NCBI GenBank assembly: GCA_002408725.1
Contig: DHTR01000022.1
Location: 6,470-14,291, forward strand
Origin: Pelotomaculum sp. UBA5255
GTDB taxonomy: Bacteria; Bacillota; Desulfotomaculia; Desulfotomaculales; Pelotomaculaceae
Reading direction: 5' to 3'
Length of the DNA stretch: 7,822 bases
Shown: piece after piece, positions 1-6,149 of the stretch
Layout of the letters: every line of letters begins with the position of its first letter
Position numbering within the stretch: the stretch's first letter is position 1
Translations under genes and position numbers: made by a program
The notes under the pieces: generated by a model
Database searches by the model: none
The model's input: only the letters and a program-made list of their open reading frames with translations
What the model was told of the DNA's origin: nothing

Positions 1-8
1 TTAGAGAT

Positions 9-17
9 ACCTCCTTC
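9..17 (-). promoter_or_regulatory. Ribosome binding site of the next gene, which starts outside the window
   Basis: On the minus strand these bases read GAAGGAGGT, a near-perfect Shine-Dalgarno sequence. Eight further bases lie before the window edge, so a start codon is expected immediately beyond base 1. It lies 11 bases after the stop codon of the decayed transporter. The minus-strand operon therefore continues to the left with at least one more gene, whose identity is not visible here. Confidence 0.7.
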
Positions 18-28
18 ATTACTTATTT

Positions 29-525
29 TCAAGATTCATACCCATGTTCTAACTTGCCTGCCTGCCCGGCCAAAAAAGGCATCAGCGCGGTTGCGCCAAA
101 AGTTAATAAAGCACAGAAGTAGTAAAGAAACCTGAAGTCCCCGTGGGACAGGGCCAGGCCACCTACAAAGGGCCCACGACCCCCCCTGAAACATCTGCAC
201 GCCCAGGGTTGGTGTTTAGCCCCTTCAGGTACGCCGGTGACATATCAAACATCAGGGCGTTGAGCACGGGCATAACCACACCCCAGCCTAGCCCCAGGAA
301 GATTGCGGGCATTGCCGGAATGGAGAAAGGGACTGATTATCGGGCGAAGGATTAAACCTGTTACGGAGAATACGGCAATAAGAAATCCGAACCATTCGGG
401 TGAAACCGGCAGGGTGTAAAGATACAGGTAAAACTGAAAAAAACAGCCATATTGCAAATAACCAGAAAAGATATCCCGTTTAACGCTAAAAATTCCCTGG
501 TAAACAACCTCTCGAGCTGTGACAT
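29..525 (-). pseudogene. Decayed major facilitator superfamily (MFS) transporter, internally deleted and frameshifted
   Basis: No single frame is open across this stretch, but pieces of one MFS permease follow each other in different frames. The N-terminus starts at the ATG ending at 525, or at the one ending at 534, as MSQLERLFTREFLALNG with the first membrane helix. After a one-base shift at the T run (437-443 on the plus strand) the next frame gives the second helix and a GLILRPIISPF motif. Near 325-335 the frame shifts again and joins directly to late-helix sequence including VVMPVLNALMFDMSPAYLKG. Further small indels lie near the C run at 180-186 and around 160-210. The tail GGLALSHGDFRFLYYF then runs to AGQAGKLEHGYES and a TGA at 29-31. 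An intact family member has about 390-400 residues and only about 165 codons remain, so the middle helices are missing. It starts 15 bases after the hisC-like stop and was probably the exporter or importer of that operon. Several breaks fall in homopolymers, so some could be sequencing errors, but the deletion cannot be. Confidence 0.8.
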
Positions 526-539
526 TCCCGCCATCCCTC

Positions 540-1646
540 TCAACGGAGAATTTTCTTCAAGGCGCTGGCAAAGGCTTCCATAGCCTCGTGCGCGCCGATG
601 CTGACCCTGATCCAGTTGGGATACCGGAACCCGGTCATGCTGCGGATCATGACTCCAAGAGTCATAAGCTTCCGGTAGGCCAGAGTGTCGCTCATCGGCA
701 GCTTGACCATCATGTAGCACCCCTCGCCGCTCCGGTTTTCAAGGCCCAGCCGGTCAAGCTCTTTTTTTAAGTAAGTCTTTCCCGCTCTGATTAGCCGGCG
801 GGTGCGCCAGATGTGGCCTTCGTCGTCAAGAGCAGCAACGGCCGCATCCTGGGCCAGGGTATTTACCGAGTAGACGACACACGTGCGCCGGACAATGTCC
901 ACCACTTTCAGATCTCCGGCCAGGTAGCCGATCCGCAGGCCGGCCAGGCCGTACATCTTTGAAAAGGTCCGGAATACGATCAGGTTGGGATATTCCCTGA
1001 GCAGTTTGATCCCGTCCGGGTAGTCATCTTTTTCGACAAACTCGAAATAGGCCTCGTCCATGACTACAATTTGCCGGCCTGCCACGGCGTCCAAAAAACG
1101 CCGCAGCCTGGTTTCATCCCAGTATGTCCCGGTGGGGTTGTTGGGATTGCAGATAAAAAAAACCTTGGTCCGTTCGTCGGCACGGGCGAGCATGCCCTGA
1201 TCATCGAAGGTAAATTCTTTTAAAGGGACCAGACGCGCCTCGATGCCGGAAAACTCCGCCACCCATTCGTAGACGGCAAAGGTTTTGTCTGCGGTGATAA
1301 TGTTGTCGCCTTCCTGGCAAAAGGCTTTGATGACAAAAGTGATGACCTCGTTGGCGCCGTTGCCGACCAGGAACTGATCCGGGTCCAGACCATACAGCGC
1401 CGCCAGCTTTTGCCGCAGGTAGTAGGAGTCGCCGCTGGGGTAGATGGCGGCGCCCGTTGGCTTGAAACGGCTTAATTCCTCAAGGGCCGCGGCCGGCGGC
1501 CCCAGCGGGTTTTCATTATTGTTGAGACGATAGAGGCGCTTGCAGCCGTAAAGCTTCATTAACTCCGGGTCCGGTTTGCTTGGTATGTAAGGTTCAAACT
1601 TTTTAACGTAATCCGGGACCAATTTGTCCAGGGACAAAACCGACAT
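540..1646 (-). CDS. hisC: HisC-family PLP-dependent aminotransferase (histidinol-phosphate or aromatic aminotransferase type)
   Basis: This 368-residue fold-type I aminotransferase is of normal length for HisC, which transfers an amino group from glutamate to imidazole-acetol phosphate in histidine synthesis in the cytoplasm. The motifs are in order. LNNNENPLGP (41-50) is the N-terminal substrate loop. VGNGANE (94-100) is the phosphate-side glycine turn. CNPNNPTG (166-173) includes the PLP-contacting Asn. VMDEAY (195-200) has the Asp that pairs with the pyridine nitrogen. TFSKMYGLAGLRIG (227-240) has Lys230 as Schiff-base lysine, and WIRVSIG (345-351) has the substrate-carboxylate Arg347. The frame is open upstream to 1730, but that extension overlaps the preceding gene. 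The ATG at 1646 begins the conserved protein and has GGGGAGG 11 bases upstream. No other histidine-pathway gene is in view, so it may instead serve aromatic amino acids or another keto acid. The family is sure, but the exact substrate is not. Confidence 0.88.
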   Translation of the reverse strand: MSVLSLDKLVPDYVKKFEPYIPSKPDPELMKLYGCKRLYRLNNNENPLGPPAAALEELSRFKPTGAAIYPSGDSYYLRQKLAALYGLDPDQFLVGNGANEVITFVIKAFCQEGDNIITADKTFAVYEWVAEFSGIEARLVPLKEFTFDDQGMLARADERTKVFFICNPNNPTGTYWDETRLRRFLDAVAGRQIVVMDEAYFEFVEKDDYPDGIKLLREYPNLIVFRTFSKMYGLAGLRIGYLAGDLKVVDIVRRTCVVYSVNTLAQDAAVAALDDEGHIWRTRRLIRAGKTYLKKELDRLGLENRSGEGCYMMVKLPMSDTLAYRKLMTLGVMIRSMTGFRYPNWIRVSIGAHEAMEAFASALKKILR

Positions 1647-1650
1647 AACG

Positions 1651-2967
1651 CTATTCGCCTCCCCGGTGCTGGAAAACGACCACATCGGCCCTTCCACCGT
1701 AAGGCAGCACCAACCGGGGCGAAAAGCCATTATTAAGCAAGGCCGGGGTCAGGGCGGCCTGCCACGCGCAGGCGAGATCGATCTCGAAAAAAATATTCGG
1801 CAGGTCTTCAGCGCTTAAGATCTTTACATGTTGAGCCAGATTAGCAGCTGCATCGGCCCCATCCCAAATAGCCCGCAAAGTGATCTGGCGGTTGGCCCGG
1901 TCAAACTGCGGGGCAAAGATCGAATGGGGCGGGCGCTGTTCACCCTCATGCCTGGCCAGGTGAATATCCCGTGTAAAAAAGAGCCGACTGTACTCAGCTC
2001 GCAGGAAATCCTCCAGGTCGGGGTGCGCCCATACTCGGCATCCCGGATCCTCACGGAGTTCGCGGTAATAGACGGGCTGCGGCATCGTAACCCCGGCCTG
2101 GCGAACAAGATTAATTGTCCCCAGGGATTCAAAATAACCCCCCGGCAACTCGGGAGTGGGGTAGCGGCAGATTAGGCCGATGGCGTCAGTCCTGGCAATT
2201 TGCCCGATGCAGGAAGCAATTAATTCCTCAGACAGCCCAAGATCAGCCCGCTGATTGAACAAGTAGGGGCCGAAGGACTCAATAGTCCCGGCGCCGAGCC
2301 GCCGCCAGACAATGCCGCCGGCAATTTGGCCCTGTTCCCCCACCGCCAGCTTCACGCCGTACTCGCCGCTGGCCACCATATCCACAACCTTGCCCGGCAG
2401 ACGAAAAGATTCTATGTACAGGTGGTCCGGATAGTGGGCCGCCACGAGGCGGGCAAAGAGCTTGAGGTTTTCCGGGCCCGGAGATGCAATGTGAAAGTCC
2501 TTGACCGGCCCGATTTCCGGGAGCTCCGTGCCGGCCGGCGCGGGGTAAGCCTTTTCTTTAATCAACACCAAACCAGGACCATGCTGCAGGTCCTCGGCAA
2601 AATGAAAACCCTCAACAAACTTCGAGGCAATCAAAAGGCCCATCTCTTCCAGGCTGGATGCGTCCCCCGATGATACCGTAGATGTCAGGTTTAAAGCCCT
2701 GAGGTTGAATTGCTGGGCTTTAAATAAAAACTTGAGCCGGACATAATACCCGCCGTTTTCAGCCTCAACCGCTATCTCCTCATCAGTATGACCGGCCCCG
2801 CAAAGATAAGCAAAAATCTCTTCGCAGGCCAGGGTCAGTTTGAGGGCTTCGGGCTCGGCCAAACCAAATGCCTTCGCCGAATCCTCGGCAAATGAGGTCA
2901 CCATTCGCAAAAATCTGCGATCGAGATAAATTTTTAATGAAACGCGAGCCGGTGTTCTATCTCCCAT
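1651..2967 (-). CDS. Anti-sigma-like (GHKL-fold) domain fused to a GNAT-like acyltransferase region
   Basis: This protein of 438 residues has two parts. Residues 1-140 resemble the RsbW/SpoIIAB type ATPase domain. They have an opening strand and helix, then LACEEIFAYLCGAG around residues 47-59 as a variant N-box, then two strands, and then GLLIASKFVEGFHF leading to a last strand GLVLIKEKA. Glu50 is the usual catalytic-type Glu, but the Asn four residues on is Tyr54 and no GxGxG lid is seen. Residues 157-300 look like a GNAT fold (SPGPENLKLFARLVAAHYPD, then AVGEQGQIAGGIVWRR). The tail LLNNGFSPRLVLPYGGRADV resembles the closing strand of a GNAT second lobe. The frame extends to a TTG at 3000, but AAGGGGG at 2974-2980 lies six bases before the ATG at 2967, which decides the start; the adjacent ATG at 2970 is the alternative. 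The stop is four bases before the hisC-like start, so the two are co-translated. The acyl acceptor is unknown. Family calls rest on motif reading only. Confidence 0.75.
   Translation of the reverse strand: MGDRTPARVSLKIYLDRRFLRMVTSFAEDSAKAFGLAEPEALKLTLACEEIFAYLCGAGHTDEEIAVEAENGGYYVRLKFLFKAQQFNLRALNLTSTVSSGDASSLEEMGLLIASKFVEGFHFAEDLQHGPGLVLIKEKAYPAPAGTELPEIGPVKDFHIASPGPENLKLFARLVAAHYPDHLYIESFRLPGKVVDMVASGEYGVKLAVGEQGQIAGGIVWRRLGAGTIESFGPYLFNQRADLGLSEELIASCIGQIARTDAIGLICRYPTPELPGGYFESLGTINLVRQAGVTMPQPVYYRELREDPGCRVWAHPDLEDFLRAEYSRLFFTRDIHLARHEGEQRPPHSIFAPQFDRANRQITLRAIWDGADAAANLAQHVKILSAEDLPNIFFEIDLACAWQAALTPALLNNGFSPRLVLPYGGRADVVVFQHRGGE
1658..1664 (-). promoter_or_regulatory. Ribosome binding site fixing the hisC-like start
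   Basis: The minus strand reads GGGGAGG, 11 bases before the ATG at 1646 and inside the last codons of the upstream gene. No comparable site precedes the in-frame ATG codons further upstream, at 1730 and 1685. This supports the shorter 368-residue protein and translational coupling to the GHKL-GNAT gene. Confidence 0.6.
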
Positions 2968-2973
2968 CATAGA

Positions 2974-2980
2974 CCCCCTT
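2974..2980 (-). promoter_or_regulatory. Ribosome binding site fixing the start of the GHKL-GNAT gene
   Basis: The minus strand reads AAGGGGG. Two ATG codons follow in tandem at 2970 and 2967. The spacing is three bases to the first and six to the second, so the second is favoured. The TTG at 3000 has no such site. Confidence 0.6.
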
Positions 2981-3056
2981 GTCGTCAAATAATTGCTCAA
3001 CTAACATATAAACCGTAAAAACCAATGTAGAAACCTCTGTTTTTTGTGCTTTCTTA

Positions 3057-3065
3057 ATTATAGCA
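3057..3065 (-). promoter_or_regulatory. Extended -10 promoter for the minus-strand operon
   Basis: The minus strand carries TGCTATAAT, a consensus TATAAT hexamer preceded by the TGn extension that lets sigma-A promoters work without a good -35 box. No clear -35 is seen at 17 bases; AAGTGA there is weak. Transcription would start near 3050, giving an untranslated leader of about 80 bases before the GHKL-GNAT gene. Confidence 0.55.
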
Positions 3066-3216
3066 GAATTTCCAAAACATCACTTGAATTCAGTTTTCCC
3101 GGGGGTAAAAAATTTGCCTTCGAAAGCCATCTTATTTTCTACACCAAACAAGAACGACCTCTATTATTCACATGATTTTTACATAATCAAACAACATACA
3201 TCAGTACTAGTAATTA

Positions 3217-3225
3217 TGGTATAAT
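3217..3225 (+). promoter_or_regulatory. Extended -10 promoter for the ABC importer operon
   Basis: The plus strand carries TGGTATAAT, again a perfect -10 hexamer with the TGn extension. The expected -35 position (3197-3202, TACATC) is poor. Transcription should begin near 3232, about 200 bases before the binding-protein start. It faces away from the minus-strand promoter, with about 150 bases between the two. Confidence 0.6.
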
Positions 3226-3231
3226 TTTATT

Positions 3232-3435
3232 ACCTTAAAAATACAGCCGGGGGCTATGATTATTAGCATAAAGCTAAAAACAGACGAACAATTCGCATAT
3301 TATCGATATAGCCAAAATTGGGACAGCAAACGACGGTTGGTATCCGTAAAAGATGCCGGTTGTCTTGATAATGTTTGGGTCATATGTTTTACAATTCGAA
3401 AAATAAATGCAAATAAAAGTATGGGTGATTTTCAC
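3232..3435 (+). ncRNA. Long 5' leader of the ABC importer operon, candidate structured regulatory RNA
   Basis: The stretch between the predicted transcription start and the binding-protein ATG contains several short stems: AGCC/GGCT (3245-3255), TTAGC/GCTAA (3263-3277), CAATT/AATTG (3289-3293 with 3316-3320) enclosing a second ATAT-rich hairpin, and ACGG/CCGT (3333-3347). An outer helix can close the last two: GAC-g-AAC (3283-3289) with GTTGTC (3359-3364). The order of helix, hairpin, GGGACAGCAAACG, hairpin and GCCGGTTGTC is reminiscent of the cyclic-di-GMP-I (GEMM) aptamer, but the conserved core is not matched exactly. There is no Rho-independent terminator before the gene, so any control would act on translation. 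The 60 codons from the ATG at 3256 are open in frame with the binding protein; reading them as coding would bury the lipoprotein signal, so I treat them as untranslated. Confidence 0.35.
3423..3428 (+). promoter_or_regulatory. Ribosome binding site of the binding-protein gene, inside a small hairpin
   Basis: GGGTGA lies seven bases before the ATG at 3436 and chooses it over the ATG codons at 3256 and 3421. The ATG at 3421 has no upstream site; the one at 3256 has only a G run two bases away. GTGA (3425-3428), a TTT loop and TCAC (3432-3435) form a short inverted repeat that directly abuts the start codon, so the site may be partly masked. Confidence 0.5.
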
Positions 3436-4275
3436 ATGAGCAAAGCGCGCCTAAAAAATGGAACGATATTTGGCCTTAGCTTTTTTTTATGTATCCTCCT
3501 TGCCCTAAGCGGTTGCGCGTCAAAACAACGTGAAATAATCGACAGCAATAATTTAAGCGGAAAAACTATAGGAGTAATGCTGGGTTATAGCTCTGACTAT
3601 ATTTTGACCAATGATAATAAAGATGTCGAGCTGCGCAGATTTGATTCATACAGTGACATGATGCTTGCCCTGGCCTTCCACCAGCTTGACGCAGCGGCCA
3701 TGGAAAGAGATGAGGCCTATGTATTCTGTCGGCTTCAACCCGAATATATGATTTACGGCACTTTTGCCAAGAACGACCAGTACGCTTATGTGTTAAATCC
3801 CAATAGTACCGAACTAAATGAACAGTGGAACTCTTTTATCGCTGAATTTAGACAGACAGATTTATATATGGATATGTTAAAACGTGTTAAAGAATGCTCT
3901 AAACAGCCGTTTGAAAGCAAACCTGTGGAAAATACGGGAACCGGTGATAAGGTTTTCAAGGCTTTAGTACACGCTGATTGGGAACCGGTATCATACATAA
4001 ATACAGAAACCAATGAATGGGAAGGAACAGATATTGAATTAATAACTCATTTTGCCAACACTATTGGCGCCAAGATCGAGTTTTATCCGGCCGGCAGCTA
4101 TACGCAGGCAGTCTTGGATTTGAGCCTTGGCAAAGTTGACATCTATGCCTGTCCAGATTCATTAAGAATAAAAACAGACCTTGAAAAAGCCGGTAACGTA
4201 ACTATGAGCGACTGTGTTTGGGAGAAGGATATTGTACTTGTAGTAAATACTGCCGACTATCAAAATAAAAATTAA
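3436..4275 (+). CDS. Amino-acid-type ABC transporter substrate-binding lipoprotein with permuted lobes
   Basis: This is a 279-residue solute-binding protein (SBP_bac_3 type) anchored outside the membrane to deliver ligand to the permease encoded next. Residues 1-27 are a lipoprotein signal: basic start, hydrophobic core, then LSGC with Cys27 as the lipidated residue. Lobe order is swapped relative to the usual family. Residues 41-150 resemble the usual second lobe (SGKTIGVMLGYSSDYIL, then FDSYSDMMLALAFHQLDAA). Residues 172-270 resemble the usual first lobe (FKALVHADWEPVSYIN, then GTDIELITHFANTIGAKIEF and AVLDLSLGKVDIYAC). The last motif normally reads TPER-x-K-x-x-D-F-S, whose Arg holds the ligand alpha-carboxylate; here it reads DLEKAGNVTMSD, with Lys251 in place of Arg. 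I have seen this lobe order in clostridial relatives, so it is probably a real subfamily and not a truncation. The ligand is unknown. The next gene is 18 bases away. Confidence 0.82.
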   Translation: MSKARLKNGTIFGLSFFLCILLALSGCASKQREIIDSNNLSGKTIGVMLGYSSDYILTNDNKDVELRRFDSYSDMMLALAFHQLDAAAMERDEAYVFCRLQPEYMIYGTFAKNDQYAYVLNPNSTELNEQWNSFIAEFRQTDLYMDMLKRVKECSKQPFESKPVENTGTGDKVFKALVHADWEPVSYINTETNEWEGTDIELITHFANTIGAKIEFYPAGSYTQAVLDLSLGKVDIYACPDSLRIKTDLEKAGNVTMSDCVWEKDIVLVVNTADYQNKN

Positions 4276-4293
4276 GGAACGGAGATCGTAAAA

Positions 4294-5004
4294 ATGGACG
4301 CATTTTTGCAAGCTGTTCAAAACTCTATTTACATCAACTTAATCTATGAGGATAGATATCTGTTTCTCCTTAAAGGCTTTGGTCTGACCCTGTATATGAC
4401 CTTTGCCACCTTTTTCATTGGTACGGTTCTAGGGGCCGTATTCTGCAGAATCAAGTTAAACAATTCCCAAATCGCAACCAAAATAATAGATCTGGTATGT
4501 AATCTATTGATCAGACTGCCAACCTTAGTTTTGCTGTTGATCTTTGTTTATTTGCTTTTTTCCAACACCGATATAGACACTGTAATTATGGCCATTATTG
4601 CCTTTTCAATGAAGGCCGGCTCCTATATCATGGTAATCATGTATTCCGCGGTTAAAGCCGTAAACCCCGGCGAAATCGAAGCGGGCCGCACGTTAGGCAT
4701 GAGCAAATTTAAGGTATTCAGGCTGATCACGTTACCTCAAGCCGTCAAGCATGCATTGCCCACATATAAAAATCAATTGATTATTACTTTACAAGAGACC
4801 TCTCTGGTAGGCTTTCTGGCCATCAACGACCTAACCAGAGCCAGTCAGGTTATTACGAGTAGAACCATGGATCCGTATCTATCTATAATAATCAGTGCGG
4901 TAGCATATCTGCTGATCGGAGCATTTTCCAATCTACTTTTCTGGTTTTTTGAACGTAACAAGCATTTACAGATAGACGTGGATTATAAGGTTGAAGGGGT
5001 GTAA
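4294..5004 (+). CDS. Polar amino-acid ABC transporter permease (HisM/GlnP family)
   Basis: This 236-residue inner-membrane subunit is of the usual length for the family and pairs as a dimer with the ATPase encoded next. The N-terminal LLKGFGLTLYMTFATFFIG (25-43) is the typical first membrane helix, and further hydrophobic segments lie near 67-90, 96-119, 163-179 and 196-218. The EAA loop that docks on the ATPase is clear: EIEAGRTLGMSKFKVFRLI (127-145) followed by TLPQAV. In most relatives the second helix opens with FRGTPLLVQ; here the matching stretch is IRLPTLVLL (73-81), a sign of divergence in the substrate path. GGAG at 4281-4284 is nine bases upstream of the ATG. Its stop codon touches the ATPase start, so the two subunits are made in step. 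Substrate specificity cannot be read from the sequence. Confidence 0.92.
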   Translation: MDAFLQAVQNSIYINLIYEDRYLFLLKGFGLTLYMTFATFFIGTVLGAVFCRIKLNNSQIATKIIDLVCNLLIRLPTLVLLLIFVYLLFSNTDIDTVIMAIIAFSMKAGSYIMVIMYSAVKAVNPGEIEAGRTLGMSKFKVFRLITLPQAVKHALPTYKNQLIITLQETSLVGFLAINDLTRASQVITSRTMDPYLSIIISAVAYLLIGAFSNLLFWFFERNKHLQIDVDYKVEGV

Positions 5005-6135
5005 ATGGTGATCTCGATCCGCAATTTGAAGAAAAGCTTTGGTAATAATTTAGTTTTTGAAAACGTTAACGCCGAAATTAACCGGGGTGATGTGATAGTT
5101 GTTATTGGTCCCTCGGGCTGCGGCAAAAGCACATTTATCCGCTGCCTAAACTTATTGGAACAGCCTGATTCCGGGGAAATTATCATTGATGGAGTAAATA
5201 TCACCAAAAAGAACACCGATATTGATCGGATACGGCAAAAAATGGGTATGGTGTTTCAGAACTTCAACCTTTTTTCCCATAAAACCATCCTCGAGAATGT
5301 GACATTGGCGCCGATCAATGTTTTAAAAATACCTAAAAAACAAGCCATCGCCGAAACATTTACATATCTGAAAATGGTTGGTATTGCCAACCGCGCCGAC
5401 TACATGCCCAATCAACTTTCCGGAGGGCAAAAACAAAGAGCCGCCATTGCCCGTTGCCTGGCCATGCACCCGGAAATAATACTTTTTGATGAACCAACCA
5501 GCGCCTTGGATCCGACCATGGTTGACGAGGTATTATCCGTAATTCGCAAGCTTACCAAAAGCGGCATGACCTGTGTAATTGTCACCCATGAGATGAATTT
5601 TGCCAAAAATATTGCCACTATGGTATTTTATATGGACGAGAAGGGCATCTATGAAAGGGGTACCCCGGAGGTAATTTTCAATAATCCCCAACGGGAAAAA
5701 ACAAAAGTATTTATAAACAAGCTGAAAGTTTTAGAATATGAATGTCAAATAAAAGACATTGACATTTATGAGTTTGTAAAGATGTTAACCGAGTATTGCC
5801 AAAAATATGACCTTAACAAATCGGAGCGAGATAATATAAATCTAGTGATCGAGGAACTTATCGTTTATATTATCGACGGCGCCAAGCAAACTGATCATAT
5901 TGCTTTAACTGTTAGATATAATGAGATTACCGGTGAGAAGGAAATATATCTACGTTATACCGCCCCTGACGGCAACATTATTGAAAACGAATCCTTTGAT
6001 GAAATCAGCCGCCGTCTCATTAAAGGATTTACCAAGGAAATCTCGTACAGCCAAAAAGATAACACCAATGTCTTAAAAATGATTATGAAAAGCACCGCCG
6101 CTGAAGATACCTGTGGCAAATATAAAACTGTCTAA
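5005..6135 (+). CDS. Amino-acid ABC transporter ATPase (GlnQ/HisP type) with an extra C-terminal anti-sigma-like domain
   Basis: Residues 1-245 are a complete nucleotide-binding subunit: Walker A GPSGCGKS (35-42), Q-loop Gln85, signature LSGGQ (138-142), Walker B IILFDEP (158-164), D-loop SALD (166-169) and switch His195. Relatives such as GlnQ end near residue 240-250. This one continues to 376. Residues 250-362 have helix YEFVKMLTEYCQKY, an N-box-like VIEELIVYIIDGA (281-293), strands IALTVRYNEI and EIYLRYTAPDGN, then SRRLIKGFTKEISYS and a last strand NVLKMIM. This matches the order of a SpoIIAB/RsbW-type GHKL fold, but Tyr288 replaces the magnesium-binding Asn and the glycine lid is absent. 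By analogy with the C-terminal regulatory domain of MetN, it may control transport. The start directly abuts the permease stop, with GAAGGGG (4993-4999) as ribosome site. The ATPase call is certain; the C-terminal call is by motif order. Confidence 0.92.
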   Translation: MVISIRNLKKSFGNNLVFENVNAEINRGDVIVVIGPSGCGKSTFIRCLNLLEQPDSGEIIIDGVNITKKNTDIDRIRQKMGMVFQNFNLFSHKTILENVTLAPINVLKIPKKQAIAETFTYLKMVGIANRADYMPNQLSGGQKQRAAIARCLAMHPEIILFDEPTSALDPTMVDEVLSVIRKLTKSGMTCVIVTHEMNFAKNIATMVFYMDEKGIYERGTPEVIFNNPQREKTKVFINKLKVLEYECQIKDIDIYEFVKMLTEYCQKYDLNKSERDNINLVIEELIVYIIDGAKQTDHIALTVRYNEITGEKEIYLRYTAPDGNIIENESFDEISRRLIKGFTKEISYSQKDNTNVLKMIMKSTAAEDTCGKYKTV

Positions 6136-6149
6136 ATAAGACCGGTCAT

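Noticed and set aside
1647..1730. 28-residue N-terminal extension of the hisC-like protein
   Set aside because: It overlaps the end of the upstream gene and does not resemble the family. A better ribosome site precedes the ATG at 1646.
2326..2673. Plus-strand open frame opposite the GHKL-GNAT gene
   Set aside because: It lies wholly inside a well-supported minus-strand gene, has no domain signals and reflects GC-rich antisense openness.
3245..3255. AGCC-GGG-GGCT hairpin near the predicted transcription start, as a terminator or operator
   Set aside because: The stem has only four pairs and no T tract follows. Such repeats are common by chance.
3232..3435. T-box leader controlling an amino-acid importer
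   Set aside because: The conserved T-box antiterminator sequence and a terminator hairpin are both absent.
6140..6147. GACCGGTC palindrome between the two convergent stop codons, as a bidirectional terminator
   Set aside because: The palindrome has no loop, its flanks pair poorly, and no T run follows on either strand.
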